This document shows positions 10,951-22,559 of a DNA stretch of 64,000 nucleotides, in pieces. The DNA is taken from assembly GCA_030015575.1 (NCBI GenBank), contig CM057338.1, positions 825,956,353-826,020,352 on the forward strand, written 5' to 3'. This DNA comes from Agapanthus africanus (Eukaryota; Streptophyta; Magnoliopsida; Asparagales; Amaryllidaceae). Below the pieces are notes generated by a model, which worked only from the letters and a program-made list of their open reading frames with translations, was not told the origin of the DNA and made no database searches. How positions within the stretch are numbered: position 1 is the first letter of the stretch; the number at the start of each line of letters is the position of its first letter. Position numbers and translations under genes: made by a program.

Positions 10951-13142
10951 TGCAGGGTTACTAGGCACTCTCACAAGGGTCTATAAGGAATCAACCATGA
11001 CCGATTTAAAATTTAGACGTGCCGAACAACCCTAACCAAGATCTTTAAACTAGAGATTAGGCGAAACAAAGCATCTTAAACACTTTAACACTAAGAGTTT
11101 GGGATTACAACCTTTGTAGTCCGGTCCTTCACTTCTAAAGCTCTGTGTTGAGGTCCCTTCACTGCGATCATCGAGTATCCAGACTCTTGAAAAGCTCCAT
11201 GAAGAGAAAGATGCAAGCTTACTTCCGATCTTCGATAACTAAGATGATCTACCTTGAAGTTTCTTTAACACAAGCTCTCACTCACTAAATGAAGTGAACA
11301 CCCTAATCTAAATGACTAGGATAGATTAGGATGATGAAGTAGCATTTTAGCTCTCATTGTTTTTCTTAATCTCACTCATTTTCATCACTAAGCAAAAAGC
11401 TAGAAAGCTTTTTCATGAAAGAAGAAGAAGGAAGAAGATGAAGCAATCTCTTTGTGATGAATAATGAAACTCAAGTGAGGTTAGAAATGCAACCATGGGT
11501 TAAGAATGAAGTCTTAACCCATGTAGAGAGTTAACTATGGTGAAGGGTTGGGTTGACTTACGCAAATATCTATACAAAATATCCAAAGTCAAAGTCAAAG
11601 CTTCAAGAAGCTTCTTGAAAGCTTCATGCTTGCTTAACCCTAATCCAAACCCTAACCACAATTAAACTCCACAAATCATATTGCATTTATAACCATAACA
11701 TGTTACAATATTATATATCACATATACAATATTTATTGTAACAAAATAAAATAATACAATTAACATATATCACATATATATCAATGTATTACCCGAGTGA
11801 GAAAAAGAATTTTTTAGTGAGCTTATATTAGTTAATGTAATTTAATATATCAAATATATAATTATACATTAAATTATCGAATAAACACTTGATCCGATAA
11901 TCCGGCTATTTCACAAATAACCGACTAATATAATCTGTATCAATTCATCGAATCAACACTTGATCCGATGAAACGGCTATATCACATATACCCGGCCGAT
12001 ATCTCATATCGCGAGAATCTAGTATGGCATCACATACACGTATTGTTCTCGGTCCCGCACATATCACATATGTGCTCCTACTCCGTTTTGCCTGAGCCAA
12101 GAAACCTCTGTGTAGGACTCTAAAGAATCGTCAATACGCCGGCAGTAGGTGATGATCATATCAAACACCCATAAGTTGCAAGCGGTCAGCTAAACGTAAC
12201 AGCCAACCAAGTATTGAGCGATCAGAAGATCAACAAGCAAGCTTGTACATTCTCCTGCGAATCCAATCAGTAACACTCCCGTACAGTCCGGTCTCTTCGT
12301 CTGATATGTCGCATATCTCGCCTAGGGGTGGTAAACGTCAGACCCCAGTAGCTTGATAAGTCGTGTCGATATGAGGTCCATAACAGTTCGAGAAACTACT
12401 GATAACGCTTACCAGAAATCTCAGCAACCCCGGCCAGGGATTTCCAGTTATAGCCAATCGAACACAGCACAACATCAACTCCCTATACCGGGAGAGACGA
12501 AACCCCTCCTATCGCTCATTGCCTCCATGTGATTCGGGACTGTACCCAAAAGCCACCTTTTTGTACGCCCTCTTGGACGTGGTATGATGGAAATCAAAGC
12601 ATAGTGGGAATCACACAAGACTCTATGACGATCTCGGGTCTACAGACTAACCTGTACCAGTGTCACCAGAGAACTGCCATCTGACGTGGTGTATAATACC
12701 ATCTGGGAGTTCTCGGCGAGTCCTTCCAGTGTACCCAGTCTCTACTGAGCACCCGTATACCATCTTTGATGTCAAACACCGATGGATATGGGATCATCCA
12801 TCGCCCATCATATGGGTCAAGATGCGTATACGCTAGTCTACTCTGGTGTATCGATGCCCTGTCTTGATACACCCTCGACTAGGAACTGTTATAGGATATA
12901 CTCATCGACTACCGTGGCCCCACTAGTATCATCTCATCATAGTCCTAGTAGTCAAGTACATATCCTAATGGCTTTATCAACATGTAACATAGAGACAATC
13001 AGAGTACATGTTAAGATAAAGTGCAACCAGATAGCATACTATCATGTCGAGCAAGAAAGTCCTCCCTATATATGTCCAAGCATCCACTACAATATACATC
13101 GTATGTACAGTAATGGCCTCTAGGGCATACATATAACTAACA
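10951..13142 (-). repeat. 3' LTR of copia element A
   Basis: Begins TGCAGGGTTACT and ends AACTAACA. It differs from its partner at 19089-21281 by scattered substitutions, clearly more than the two LTRs of element D differ. Its palindrome reads CCCCGGCCAGGG, one base off the family form. Confidence 0.9.
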
Positions 13143-13155
13143 ATCTCCCACTTGC
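13143..13155 (-). other. Polypurine tract of element A
   Basis: On the minus strand GCAAGTGGGAGAT abuts the 3' LTR. The same tract sits at the same place in C (50608) and D (28596). It primes plus-strand DNA synthesis in LTR elements. Confidence 0.8.
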
Positions 13156-13244
13156 ACTAGGGCTATCTGTTGTAGTATCACATACCCAACAATTAGCTGT
13201 GGTTGAAGTATCTCATACTCAACCATCCCATAAAAGTCTCTACT

Positions 13245-13290
13245 GGGAAAAAGGCCTTTGTGAGTGGATCCGCGCTGTTGTCCTCTGTGT
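13245..13290 (-). pseudogene. Copia RNase H C-terminal end (ADPLTKAF)
   Basis: Minus-strand codons around 13253-13277 read ADPLTKAF, the hallmark close to the end of copia Pol. The sequence between here and the reverse transcriptase has lost its frame. The same motif is recognisable in C (about 50690-50722) and as ADPL in D (28735-28746). Confidence 0.75.
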
Positions 13291-13737
13291 CTACTCTCCT
13301 AACCTCGATCTCCCTGGAGATCAACCATCTCCATGATCAGGTGATACTGCCTAAGAATTATATCTGGATTTCTGATGGGACGGGGGTTCCTATGCCAAAG
13401 CCATAACTCCATTGTCACACAATGGTGGGAACGAAGTTCATCTCATGAACTTATATATATCCAGACTGCCTCTTTGGTAGCATCCTTGGTAACGATGTAT
13501 CTTGCCTTTAATCGTCTAGTAAGTCACGGTATCTAGCTTGGAACTCTTCCAACATACCGTCCCTCCACCGAGGGTAAAGACAATGCCTGCGACTGACATT
13601 CAGTCGTCCTTATTACCCTGGAACCTTTCCAGTGATTCTCCCCAGGATCAATTGATACCATCTCACTACAATTAGTGAGAATCCTAATATCCAATTAGAT
13701 CTATCTCATAGATCTATAACCCAGGATTTAGGAGGTA

Positions 13738-14194
13738 TCACCTTGATCTTATAGAGAATCTTTGTGATAAGAGGAGATTGACCGAGCATAGCATAGGAAA
13801 CTCCTTCCCTATCAAGAGTATGACATCCACGTACTCTACGAGGATCACCACCATACTCTCTACTACCTTTTTGTATATACAAGGTTCATCTACCATTTTG
13901 ATGAAGTCAAACTCTTTGACTACCATATCAAAACAGATGTTCTAACTCCGCGATACCTGATTTATCACATAAAACATCATGCTCACGTTTCCGCTGCTCC
14001 CACTGTCTACGAAGCCCTCTGGCTGTGTACTTATAGACTCTCTCTTCTAAATCATCATTTAGAAAAGCAGTCATGACACCCAACCGCCAGATATCATAGT
14101 CATGATATGTAGCCGTGGCAAGTAGGGTCTGGATGGACTTAAGCATAGCTTTGAAAGTCTTAACTTTTCCATGTACACCAAGTAATCTTCTCAA
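13738..14194 (-). pseudogene. Copia reverse transcriptase fragments (element A)
   Basis: Two frames carry consecutive blocks of a copia reverse transcriptase. The upstream one (13928-14194) has MLKSIQTLLATATYHDYDIW and TAFLNDDLEERVY. The downstream one (13738-13926) has FDFIKMVDEPCIYKK and the catalytic region. The catalytic motif reads YVDV where active enzymes, and the C copy, read YVDD, so a metal-binding aspartate is lost. The change of frame between the two pieces and missing sequence around them show an additional deletion. Not functional. Confidence 0.85.
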
Positions 14195-14548
14195 GATATA
14201 CTTGCTCCTGATGGGGATTTAACCCTTCAGATAAAGCAACGAAAGTCCATACTTTGTTGGTGTATAAGGATTCCATCTCAGATCGCTAAGCATCCAGCCA
14301 TTCTTACAGAGTCCCACTCCTGATGGCCAGCTCGAAACTAGTTGGGTCATCATCTCATGATGCAATCCTCGCTCCCACTGTCATAGAGAAAACCGAAGTA
14401 TCTCTCAGGTGGGTGAGGAACCCTACTAGATCGGCGGAGAGGCCGAGGTTCGTTGGAAACTATTGAATCCTTTGGTTCTACCAAATCATCAGCTGCAGTT
14501 TGTATAGCTGGAACTCTTTCCAGTTCTACCTCATGACCAATAATTTCT

Positions 14549-14761
14549 TCATAAGAAATTTCCTTTCACAAAGGTGGCATGCTGAATAACAAAACATCTT
14601 TTGTTCCTCGATAAGGTAGAAGATATTCCCTTGCGAATGCTTGGGATATCCAACAAACTTCCACAGAACTGACTGTGCCTCGAGCTTGTCCGGATTTTGC
14701 TTTTAGGCATGGGTTGGACAACCCCAAATCTTAACAAACTTAAGATACGGGCTCTTCCCAT
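14549..14761 (-). pseudogene. Copia integrase C-terminal/linker fragment (element A)
   Basis: The frame matches the region after the copia integrase core, where proteins read roughly K..D KLEARS..C.FIGYP KGT.GY.F. Here this appears as SKIRTSSRHSQFCGSLLDIPSIRKGIS, followed by RNKRCFVIQHATFVKGNFL. Many substitutions and a missing stretch separate it from the core. The aligned copy in element C is at 52055-52240. Confidence 0.65.
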
Positions 14762-15007
14762 TCCATATCACATATAAAGTGATAGGCAACTGATTTGATT
14801 TGAACCCTATTCAATAGGTATGCAGCTTCTCAAGTGCATAACTCCTAAAAGGAAATAGAAAACTCAGTAGTACTCATCATAGAGCGCACCATATCTAATA
14901 GGGTGTGATTGCTCCGCCACGATACACCGAGATGCTGTGGTGTATACGGAGGAGTAATGCTGAAAGAGAATCTCATTCTCCTTTAGAATAGTCCAGGAAT
15001 CCCGTGC

Positions 15008-15220
15008 TCAAGTATTCTCCTCCCTGATCACATCAAAGGACATAATACTTATACCTTTTTTTTGGTTCTCTACTTCTAATTTATTTTCTGTGATTATCTT
15101 AAAAGTTTCGGACTTGTGTTTCAACAGGAACATATGTCTGAATCTTGAGAGATCATCAGTGAATATAATGAAGTACAAAGAACCGGTCCTGGCATGTGTA
15201 GACAGGGGACTTTCATACAT
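15008..15220 (-). pseudogene. Copia integrase core fragment (element A)
   Basis: Contains LSTHARTGSLYFIIFTDDLS and FLLKHKSETFK...KLEVENQ, the strand-transfer core around its first catalytic aspartate, in the form TDDLSR typical of copia integrases. The remaining catalytic residues are out of frame or lost to the left. Integrase would join element DNA to the host chromosome. The fragment ends in nonsense sequence. Confidence 0.8.
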
Positions 15221-15330
15221 CAGAATGTATCAATCCTAAGAGTTCACTAATTCTTTCTATGTTTCCAATAAACGGAGCTGTGGTCATCTTATCTTAGCGA
15301 CATGACTGTCCAGTTTTACAAGATGTAAAT

Positions 15331-15522
15331 TCAAACTAATTTAAATATGCATCTATATGTAACTTTAGCTAGTCGGGTCGCATTGATATGATCTAGTCTA
15401 CAATGCCACAAGAAAGATTCGTTCATTTCTGAACTCTTCCTCTTGTGTGTGTTCTGTACGTTAAGAACTGTGGTTTGATTTAGAACGTCTATGCTTTTAG
15501 ATAACGTGCCTGAACCAGTCAA
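15331..15522 (-). pseudogene. GAG-pre-integrase / integrase zinc region (element A)
   Basis: The segment MNESFLWHCRLDHIN matches the start of the copia GAG-pre-integrase domain, where family members read WHxRLGHxN. The conserved glycine is an aspartate here. The downstream CxxC half of the zinc-binding fold is not in frame. Confidence 0.75.
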
Positions 15523-15625
15523 CTCTTGATATAGGAAATGTTCAAAACATTATCCAACAATACAAAATTATATCCTTCTTTACTAATAAAGAGACTGATA
15601 TGATGTTGTATATCAGGTTCGGTAT

Positions 15626-15853
15626 CTAATAACATTCATTCAGAATCAATGTATTCTGGTAATGCAGGGTGATAACTACCAACAGACTTGGCTGCAACAC
15701 TTGCACCGTTTCTATTTCATGAAATTTATCACCCGTTCTCAGTTCTCTACCTATCTGTAGCCCATGTAACAAATTACATATGTGGGATCCTGATCTGGTA
15801 TCAAATACCCAGGACGTAAAGGATATTGAGAAACAGTTCTGTGTAATGAACAC
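15626..15853 (-). pseudogene. Copia protease fragment (element A)
   Basis: SWVFDTRSGSHICNLLHGLQ gives the aspartic protease active-site loop. The catalytic motif should read DTGSG, as it does in the C copy near 53301-53312; here the glycine is an arginine, so the protease is inactive. The coding sequence is preceded on its N-terminal side by an ITQN segment equivalent to ITEN in copy C, then by the non-coding leader. Confidence 0.8.
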
Positions 15854-16483
15854 ACCCGAAGAAGATGCATCAACATGTACTTTCTTCGTTTGGGTGGCAC
15901 GGGAATTCTGGTAATCCCCTATTTCCTGCTCTGTCTTATAACAATTATAAGTTGGAGCGGGACCAACGTTCCCTAGCGCAGTATATCAAGCGGGTTCAGT
16001 CAATACATCCATATTATTATCTTGATTAAGGCGTGACATAGTCGTAACCAGGATAGAGAGAGAAGAAAACACTCAGCGTGCGCTTTTACAAGATTAGATT
16101 GGTTATCAATTTATCTAATCAGGATGTCTCCCACTGTTTTAGTCAAATCTTCCTTCAAACCCTAAAAGGAAAGACTAGACGGGATTAATTACACTCTACA
16201 AGTTCGCCAATCTTTCAGCCAGGCCAGTGCCGGTACTTTGTGGGAGGTTCCCCGTGCTTTCGCACGGACCTAATTAAAGTAAACCTCGTTTTCCCAGAGG
16301 CATAACCCCGTTAACACCTTTCTAGATACCTACTTGATCGGCTAATTGTAATGTGTAAAACTCTCACAGGAGTAACTCTTACTCGCAGCGGGTATCGGGA
16401 CCCAACTATCTCATAGAAGGTATGCAATCTCATTGCAAATTTCAACTCTTGAAATTCCCAATAATATTTTACCCCGAGCGATC

Positions 16484-16705
16484 TGTGACCTTGACAAGGT
16501 CAACAAACCATAGACCGTAAGTCAAGTTCAACCCGTCATTTCCTGATATGAATTAAACCCACCCGCACGACCCTTGACAAGGTCAACAAAGTCGCACGAC
16601 TACCCTAATCCAATCGCATCATATGCTTATGCAGATAAGCATAAATAGCTACCGCTCACTACGCCTTGACAAGGTCAACAAACGCAGCACGAATACTATG
16701 AAGTA
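16484..16705 (-). other. Three-hairpin array in leader of element A
   Basis: The three loops carry CCTTGACAAGGTCAAC; the first forms the perfect palindrome GACCTTGACAAGGTC. Outer arms: TCTGTG/CATAGA for the first, CCGCACGAC/GTCGCACGA for the second (nine pairs on the minus strand with three G-U), CTACG/CGCAG for the third (one G-U on the minus strand). Confidence 0.6.
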
Positions 16706-16829
16706 CTTATCTGAAATGACGGAGGGCTACGGCAGGTTTTTAAGAAAATCCTTTGCGTAATGAACTTGATATCGTTGTAGAATCGAGTGATTTTAAATGG
16801 AGTGTTTTTTAGGCCTTTTCTAGTTTCGC

Positions 16830-17075
16830 TAAAGAGGTCACTCCCGGTGAAGGGATCGTTGGCTCTTTCCTCATCGAATAAGGTGCAGGATATTTCACAA
16901 ATACTACTATGCAAAGCAAGAACTATAGAAGCAATCAAAAGACAAACCGAGTTTGTAGCATCTGCTAGTTTCTCTAAGGAGGTCACACCCGGTGAAGGGA
17001 TCTCGGCTCTTTCCTTATCATATAAGGTGCTGGATGTTCTATAAGGAACACCACTATGCAAAGCAAGAACTAGAG
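16830..17075 (-). other. Two tandem stem-loop units in leader of element A
   Basis: Two ~110-bp units are spaced 144 bp apart. Each has GGTCAC[TA]CCCGGTGA, a hairpin (CCTCATCGAATAAGG at 16869-16883; CCTTATCATATAAGG at 17013-17027) and a second hairpin starting GGAT. The arms differ between units but still pair. Elements C and D have the same pair of units. Confidence 0.65.
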
Positions 17076-19073
17076 CTACCAGTTTTTAAACAAGTTTCTA
17101 CAACATCTTTAGGTTTCTTTTATTTTCATTAATCTCATTAATGAAGTCCCATTTTAATTATGCTTCACAAGCATCACATTTGAAACGAAATCTGCAATAT
17201 AACATATATCTCATATATATAATATAAACATTCGTCTCAGGCAGTAATATGATCTCATCACAGAACATTGCAGCGGAGATAACATATAAAATATTGGATA
17301 TACTAGGATTTCTGTGTTTTATGCGAGCCTGTATAAAACACAGATTCCACGGTCACAATGAATAGCCAAACCCACATCCCTAGATTCCTACGAGAGCGGC
17401 AAGCAACACTGCCAATTCTAGGGTTAGGAGACCCAGTCTCGACTCCTCGAGATGGTCTACCACTGGACCCTAGAACCCGGTTACTTGTGCTCCCCGCCTT
17501 GGGTCTACCTAATGCGGAAAAGTAAAGAATATACAATGGTGACATCATCCTCAGCCCGGAAGTGCCCCAATAAAAGAATATTACATACAAATGAATTTTA
17601 CATGAATGAAAAAGAAAAACTCTCATCTCACATAAAACCACCGGCTATTCAAAACGCGACGATCCAATATAACATATCACAGCAACACATAATATCTCAT
17701 ATCATCAACGTAAGCAAGTATGCGTATCCCGATTGTCGTTGATGTATAGCAACGAAGCCGGCGATACACCACATACTACGCTTACGGTCAGAGAAAAGAA
17801 AGTGTAAAACTACAACAGTTGGAATCCGCAACCTCCTTAGACATCTCATGCCTAACCAAATGAATTCCTTAGACATCGCATGCCTAACAATTATAAACCC
17901 CGCATTTTCGTCTCAATTATCGAAAACTCTTTTCAATATCAAGTCGGACAATTCAACAAGATTCCCGACATCCTGATCGAATGCTCGTCGCAAACTTTAG
18001 TAGACGGCCGCACCCCCAGATGCCGTCGATGAAGTGCACTAAGGCGGAACACCGCTGCCGCGAGCACCCGAACAGATGCTTTTGGCGACGGGGTTCTCCT
18101 ACAGTCACTTGGTCGGGGCTATGGGGCGTGGCTATCTATTAAGTTTACCCTGGCGAGTATCCGCGAACGCTACGTGATTGCGATGGACTTTTGATCGCAT
18201 CAAAATCCCGCGGCAACCGATCATCTGAGACTAAACTGCTAGATTTATAACATTCAAATTAGTTATCTCATAACTACTTGTGGATTCCAAATATTGTATC
18301 ACATTCCAGATAAACAGACAATGTTAAACTTTCTGATCGAATAAACAAACACCCAAGATTTCCCTAATAGCTCAACACTTGAGCGGAGTTCAAAAAATAT
18401 CATCACATGCCACAGTACCAATGGTCCAGCCGTAGAAGGGTCAAACCAACGCCTCACATGTGGCAACGCCGTACTTCCCCAAACCCTAAAGTTTAGAGGC
18501 GATTCAGACGGTCACATAATCGAGTTAAGGTTTGTTGTCTTCTAGATGGTCCACCGCGTTAATTGCACGAATTTCCGGAAGTTTCAAACTCGAGAAAAAA
18601 TCCAACTTTTGAAAATTTTTCGACAGGGGAAAAAGTGAGTTATTGATATCCGTTCGAACTTTTTAACAGGTTCTAAATTATCCGGAAAAAACTTAAACAA
18701 AGTTAAACTTTCCGATCGAATCAACGAGTTCCCAATACAACCCAAAAAACCCAACACTTGAGTAAATTAAAAATTCCCAGAAACAAGCAGAAGTACATAC
18801 GAATATTACTGTGTAAAATTCAAACAACAATATTACTGTTTGGCCGCGGAACCGCCGCGCAAGCCTGGTCATTGCCGCGGTTTCGCGGCGCATTGATGGT
18901 ATTATATGGTCATTCTGCACAGTAATCCATCAAATCACCTGCTGATTTTTCTGAGTATTTTTAATATGAAAAATATCAACGTTTGAAAAAATTTCCAAAA
19001 ACTAGGGTTTTACGAGTATTCGGAGTTCGATCAGACTTTAAACTTCGTCTAGACTTCGCCTAAAGCTCTAGCT

Positions 19074-19087
19074 TGGCTCTGATACCA
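19074..19087 (-). other. Primer-binding site of element A
   Basis: Minus strand reads TGGTATCAGAGCCA one base from the 5' LTR, the complement of the initiator tRNA-Met 3' end. Confidence 0.9.
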
Positions 19088-19088
19088 C

Positions 19089-21281
19089 TGCAGGGTTACT
19101 AGGCACTCTCCTAAGGGTCTATAAGGCATCAACCATACCCGATTTAAAATTTCGACATGCCGAACAACCCTAACCAAGATCTTTAAACTAGAGATTAGGC
19201 GAAACAAAGCATGTTAAACACTTTAACACTAAGAGTTTGGGATTACAACCTTTGTAGTCCGGTCCTTCACTTCTAAAGCTCCGTGTTGAGCTCCCTTCGC
19301 TGCGATCATCGAGTATCCGGACTCTCGAAAAGCTCCACGAAGAGAAATATGCAAGCTTGCTTCCAATCTTCGATAACTAAGATGATCTACCTTGAAGTTT
19401 CTTTAACACAAGCTCTCACTCACTAAATGAAGTGAACACCCTAATCTAAATGGCTAGGATAGATTAGGATGATGAAGTAGCATTTTAGCTCTCATTTGTT
19501 TTCTTAATCTCGCTCATTTTCATCACTAAGCAAAAAGCTAGAAAGCTTTTTCATGAAAGAAGAAGAAGGAAGAAGATGAAGCAATCTCTTTGTAATGAAT
19601 AATGAAACTCAAGTGAGGTTAGAAATGCAACCATGGGTTAAGAATGAAGTATTAACCCATGAAGAGAGTTAACTATGGTGAAGGGTTGGGTTGAGTTAAG
19701 CAAATTTCTACACAAAATATCCAAAGTCAAAGTCAAAGCTTCAAGAAGCTTCTTGAAAGTTTCATGCTTGCTTAACCCTAATCCAAACCCTAACCATAAT
19801 TAAACTCCACAAATCATGTTGCATTTATAACCATAACATGTTACAATATTATATATCACATATACAATATTTATTGTAACAAAATAAAATAATACAATTA
19901 ACATATATCGCATATGTATCAATGTATTACCCGAGTGAGAAAAAGAATCTTTTAGTGAGCTTATATTAGTTAATGTAATTTAATATATCAAATATATAAT
20001 TATACATTAAATTATCGAATCAACACTTGATCCGATAATCCGGCTATTTCACAAATAACCGACTAATATAATCTGTATCAATTCATCGAATCAACACTTG
20101 ATCCGATGACCCGGCTATATCATATATACCCGGTCGATGTCTCATATCGCGAGAATCTAGTACGGTATCACATACACGTATTGTTCTTGGTCCCGCACAT
20201 ATCACATATGTGCTCCTACTCTATTTTTCCTTAGCCAAGAAACCTCTGTGTAGGACTCTAAAGAATCGTCAATACGCAGGCAGTAGGTGATGATCATATC
20301 AGACACCCACAAGCTGCAAGCGGTCAGCTAAACGTAACAGCCACCCAGGTATTGAACGATCAGAAGATCAACAAGCAAGCCTGTACATTCTCCTGCGAAT
20401 CCAATCAGTAACATTCCTGTATAGTCCGTTCTCTTCGTCTAATATGTCGCATATCTCGCCTAGGGGTGGTAAACGTCAGACCCCAGTAGCTTGATAAGTC
20501 GTGTCGTTATGAGGTCCATAACAGTTCGAGAAACTACTGATAACACTTACCACTAAATCTCTGCAACCCTGGCCAGGGATTTCCATTTATAGCCAATCGA
20601 ACACAGCGCAACATCAACTCCCTATACCGGGAGAGACGAAACCCCTCCTATCGCTCATTGCCTCCATGTGATTCGGGACTGTACCCAAAAGCCACCTTTT
20701 TGCACGCCCTCTTGGACGTGGTATGATGGAAATTAAAGCACAGTGGGAATCACACAAGACTCTATGATGATCTCGGGTCTACAGACTAACCTGTACCAGT
20801 GTCACCAGAGAACTGCCATTTGACGTGGTGTATAATACCATCTGGGAGTTCTCGGCGAGTCCGTCCAGTGTACCCAGTCTCCACTGAGCACCCGTATACC
20901 ATCCTTGATGTCAAACACCGATGGATATGGGATCATCCATCGCCCATCATATGGGTCAAGATGCGTATACGCTAGTCTACTCTGGTGTATCGATGCCCTG
21001 TCTCGATACACCCTTGACTATGAACTGTTATAGGATATACTCATCGACTACCATGGCCCTACTAGTATGATCTCATCATAGTCCCAGTAGTCGTGTACAT
21101 ATCCTAAGGGCTTTATCAATATGTAACATAGAGACAATCATAGTACATGTTAAGATAAAGTGCAACCAGATAGCATACTATCATGTCGAGCAAGAAAGTC
21201 CTCCCTATATATGTCCAAGCATCCACTACAATATACATCGTATGTACAATAATGGCCTCTAGGGCATACATATAACTAACA
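19089..21281 (-). repeat. 5' LTR of copia element A
   Basis: A 2193-bp partner of 10951-13142. It starts TGCAGGGTTACT, ends AACTAACA, and is followed by the target-site copy GTGTT (21282-21286). It keeps the palindrome CCCTGGCCAGGG at 20577-20588. Confidence 0.92.
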
Positions 21282-21730
21282 GTGTTCGCAACGAAGGTCT
21301 CCTTCCCTTTACCTTTCTCGTTCCGCGGTTCCGGTTTCGGAGGAGACGGTCTGTGACCCATCTGATCCATCTGGGCCAACTTGTCGATTAAAGCCTGGAA
21401 CGCGGTCAGTTTGAAGAACATCATGAACTGTGAAATAGTTGCTTGAGGGTCTAGGGTGCCCATGAACATGCCCACCGCTGGTGCTTCTTCGATGCGCTAT
21501 TCACACTTCGACCACAGGTTCCGCCATCGGATTGCGTATTGAACCCAAGTTTCACCCGGTTTTACCCTTGCATTGATCAAAGCTGTTATCGGGGTGCGTT
21601 CACTTGCGCTCGCGAATCGCTGGGTGAACAATAACTCCATTTCTGCGAATGTTTTGATGGAGTCGTTTGGAAGTTCGGAGTACCATTCAAACGCCGTTTC
21701 CGACAAGCTGCCGACGAATTGACGGAGCAA
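21282..21730 (-). pseudogene. Gypsy gag, Retrotrans_gag-type domain
   Basis: The frame reads LRQFVGSLSETAFEWYSELP, SIKTFAEMELLFTQRFAS and ETWVQYAIRWRNLWSKCE. This matches the retrotransposon gag domain that forms the particle shell: a helix with AxxWxxxL-like spacing, then F..RF, then a repeated helix. A stop at 21497 splits it from the following MFMGTLDPQATISQFMMFFK segment, which is in the same frame. It is out of frame with the upstream gag at 21885-23504. The right boundary of copia A cuts it at 21281. Confidence 0.8.
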
Positions 21731-21884
21731 AAACTTATCATCGCCCCCGGTGTTGCCGCACAGAGCTCTGAACTGGGCGACGTGCTAGTGGGGATTACCT
21801 GTCCCCTTGTATATGTGGAATTTGGAATTTGGGGATTTTGTATCCCGGCGGGTATTTTATCTGGTCATACCAGCCCGGATATGG

Positions 21885-22517
21885 TCACCGAGTCTTCACG
21901 ACCTGGCCAGCCGCTTCATTTGCCTGGTGAACTCGTATTTGTCGAGCAATATAATCATCCAGGGCAGCCTTATAAATGATTTCCTCCTTGGCTGCTGAAA
22001 AAGCCGGAGGAGGGTTCGACGTCTCCCCTCTGTCATCTTCAATAATGATTGGAGGGTCTTCAGCTGGGGGATCCCGCTGAATCATCATGCCCACCATATC
22101 TTGGAATAGCAGGGCCATTTGCTTTATATTGGTCGCTTGCTCTGCAGCCTCTTTTTCCTTCTTCTCAAGCATTCTCTGAAGGAATTCAGCATCAGTTTCC
22201 TGATCACGGTGCTGCTCCGTGGATGTTTCCGGGCTTTCTTTTGGCCCGGTGAGTGCGGCCATCGCAGTCAGCATCTCCTGAAGCTTCTGTTGCTGTTGTT
22301 CCTGAGCTCTTGTGATGGATCGGGTGAGTGGTCGGTGGTCCGTAGAAGCGCGGCTATCCTCCTTTCCGGATGCCATGTAAACAGTATGTACCACCATGCC
22401 CCCGGACTTAGGGCGTTTGGGCTCAGTGCCTTTAACATTTGTCGCAGGCACGGGGATCTTCTTCGGCCTTCTCTTTTTATGAGCGGTCGAAGTTGAGGGG
22501 GCCGTCGCGGTGGGCAC
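21885..22517 (-). pseudogene. Gypsy gag, coiled-coil segment
   Basis: A 210-codon frame is rich in Q, E and K. It holds a probable coiled coil around TRAQEQQQQKLQEMLTAMAA, then EFLQRMLEKKEKEAAEQ, followed by an acidic proline-rich linker. I recognise no named domain. It is in the same frame as the 22560-23504 segment, separated by in-frame stops around 22520-22562, so the two were probably one protein. It lies just before the Retrotrans_gag-type domain, fitting the N-terminal part of a Tat-like gag. Confidence 0.65.
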
Positions 22518-22559
22518 CCAGATAGCTTTTCATGGCATAGCAGGATGGATTTCTTCTTG

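Larger units (their letters stand above)
15900..19073 (-). mobile_element. Leader of copia element A (no gag found)
   Basis: About 3.2 kb separate protease from primer-binding site. Gag would be expected here, but I see no zinc knuckle, no capsid-like frame and only short open stretches. The recognisable parts are a CCGTGC/GCACGG hairpin at about 16250-16272, the three-hairpin array, the block GACGGAGGGCTACG at 16718-16731 and two tandem stem-loop units. From about 17100 to 19073 I see ordinary AT-rich sequence alignable with the leader of C, with no further assignable feature. The nested hairpin present in B, C and D is absent. Confidence 0.7.
10951..21281 (-). mobile_element. Copia element A (complete, defective)
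   Basis: A 10,331-bp element has two LTRs of 2192 and 2193 bp, a primer-binding site for initiator tRNA-Met, a polypurine tract and a 5-bp target-site duplication GTGTT. It lies in the gag of the Tat-like gypsy element. In transcript order the interior holds a ~3.2-kb leader, protease, GAG-pre-integrase, integrase, reverse transcriptase and the RNase H end, the Ty1/copia order. The closest named group is probably Angela/Tork-like, judged only from motif wording and LTR length. Every domain is broken and no gag is visible. Confidence 0.92.

Noticed and set aside
22119-22496. Plus-strand open frames over the gypsy gag (also 22642-23319)
   Set aside because: Antisense shadows of a GC-rich coding region that has recognisable gag motifs on the minus strand.
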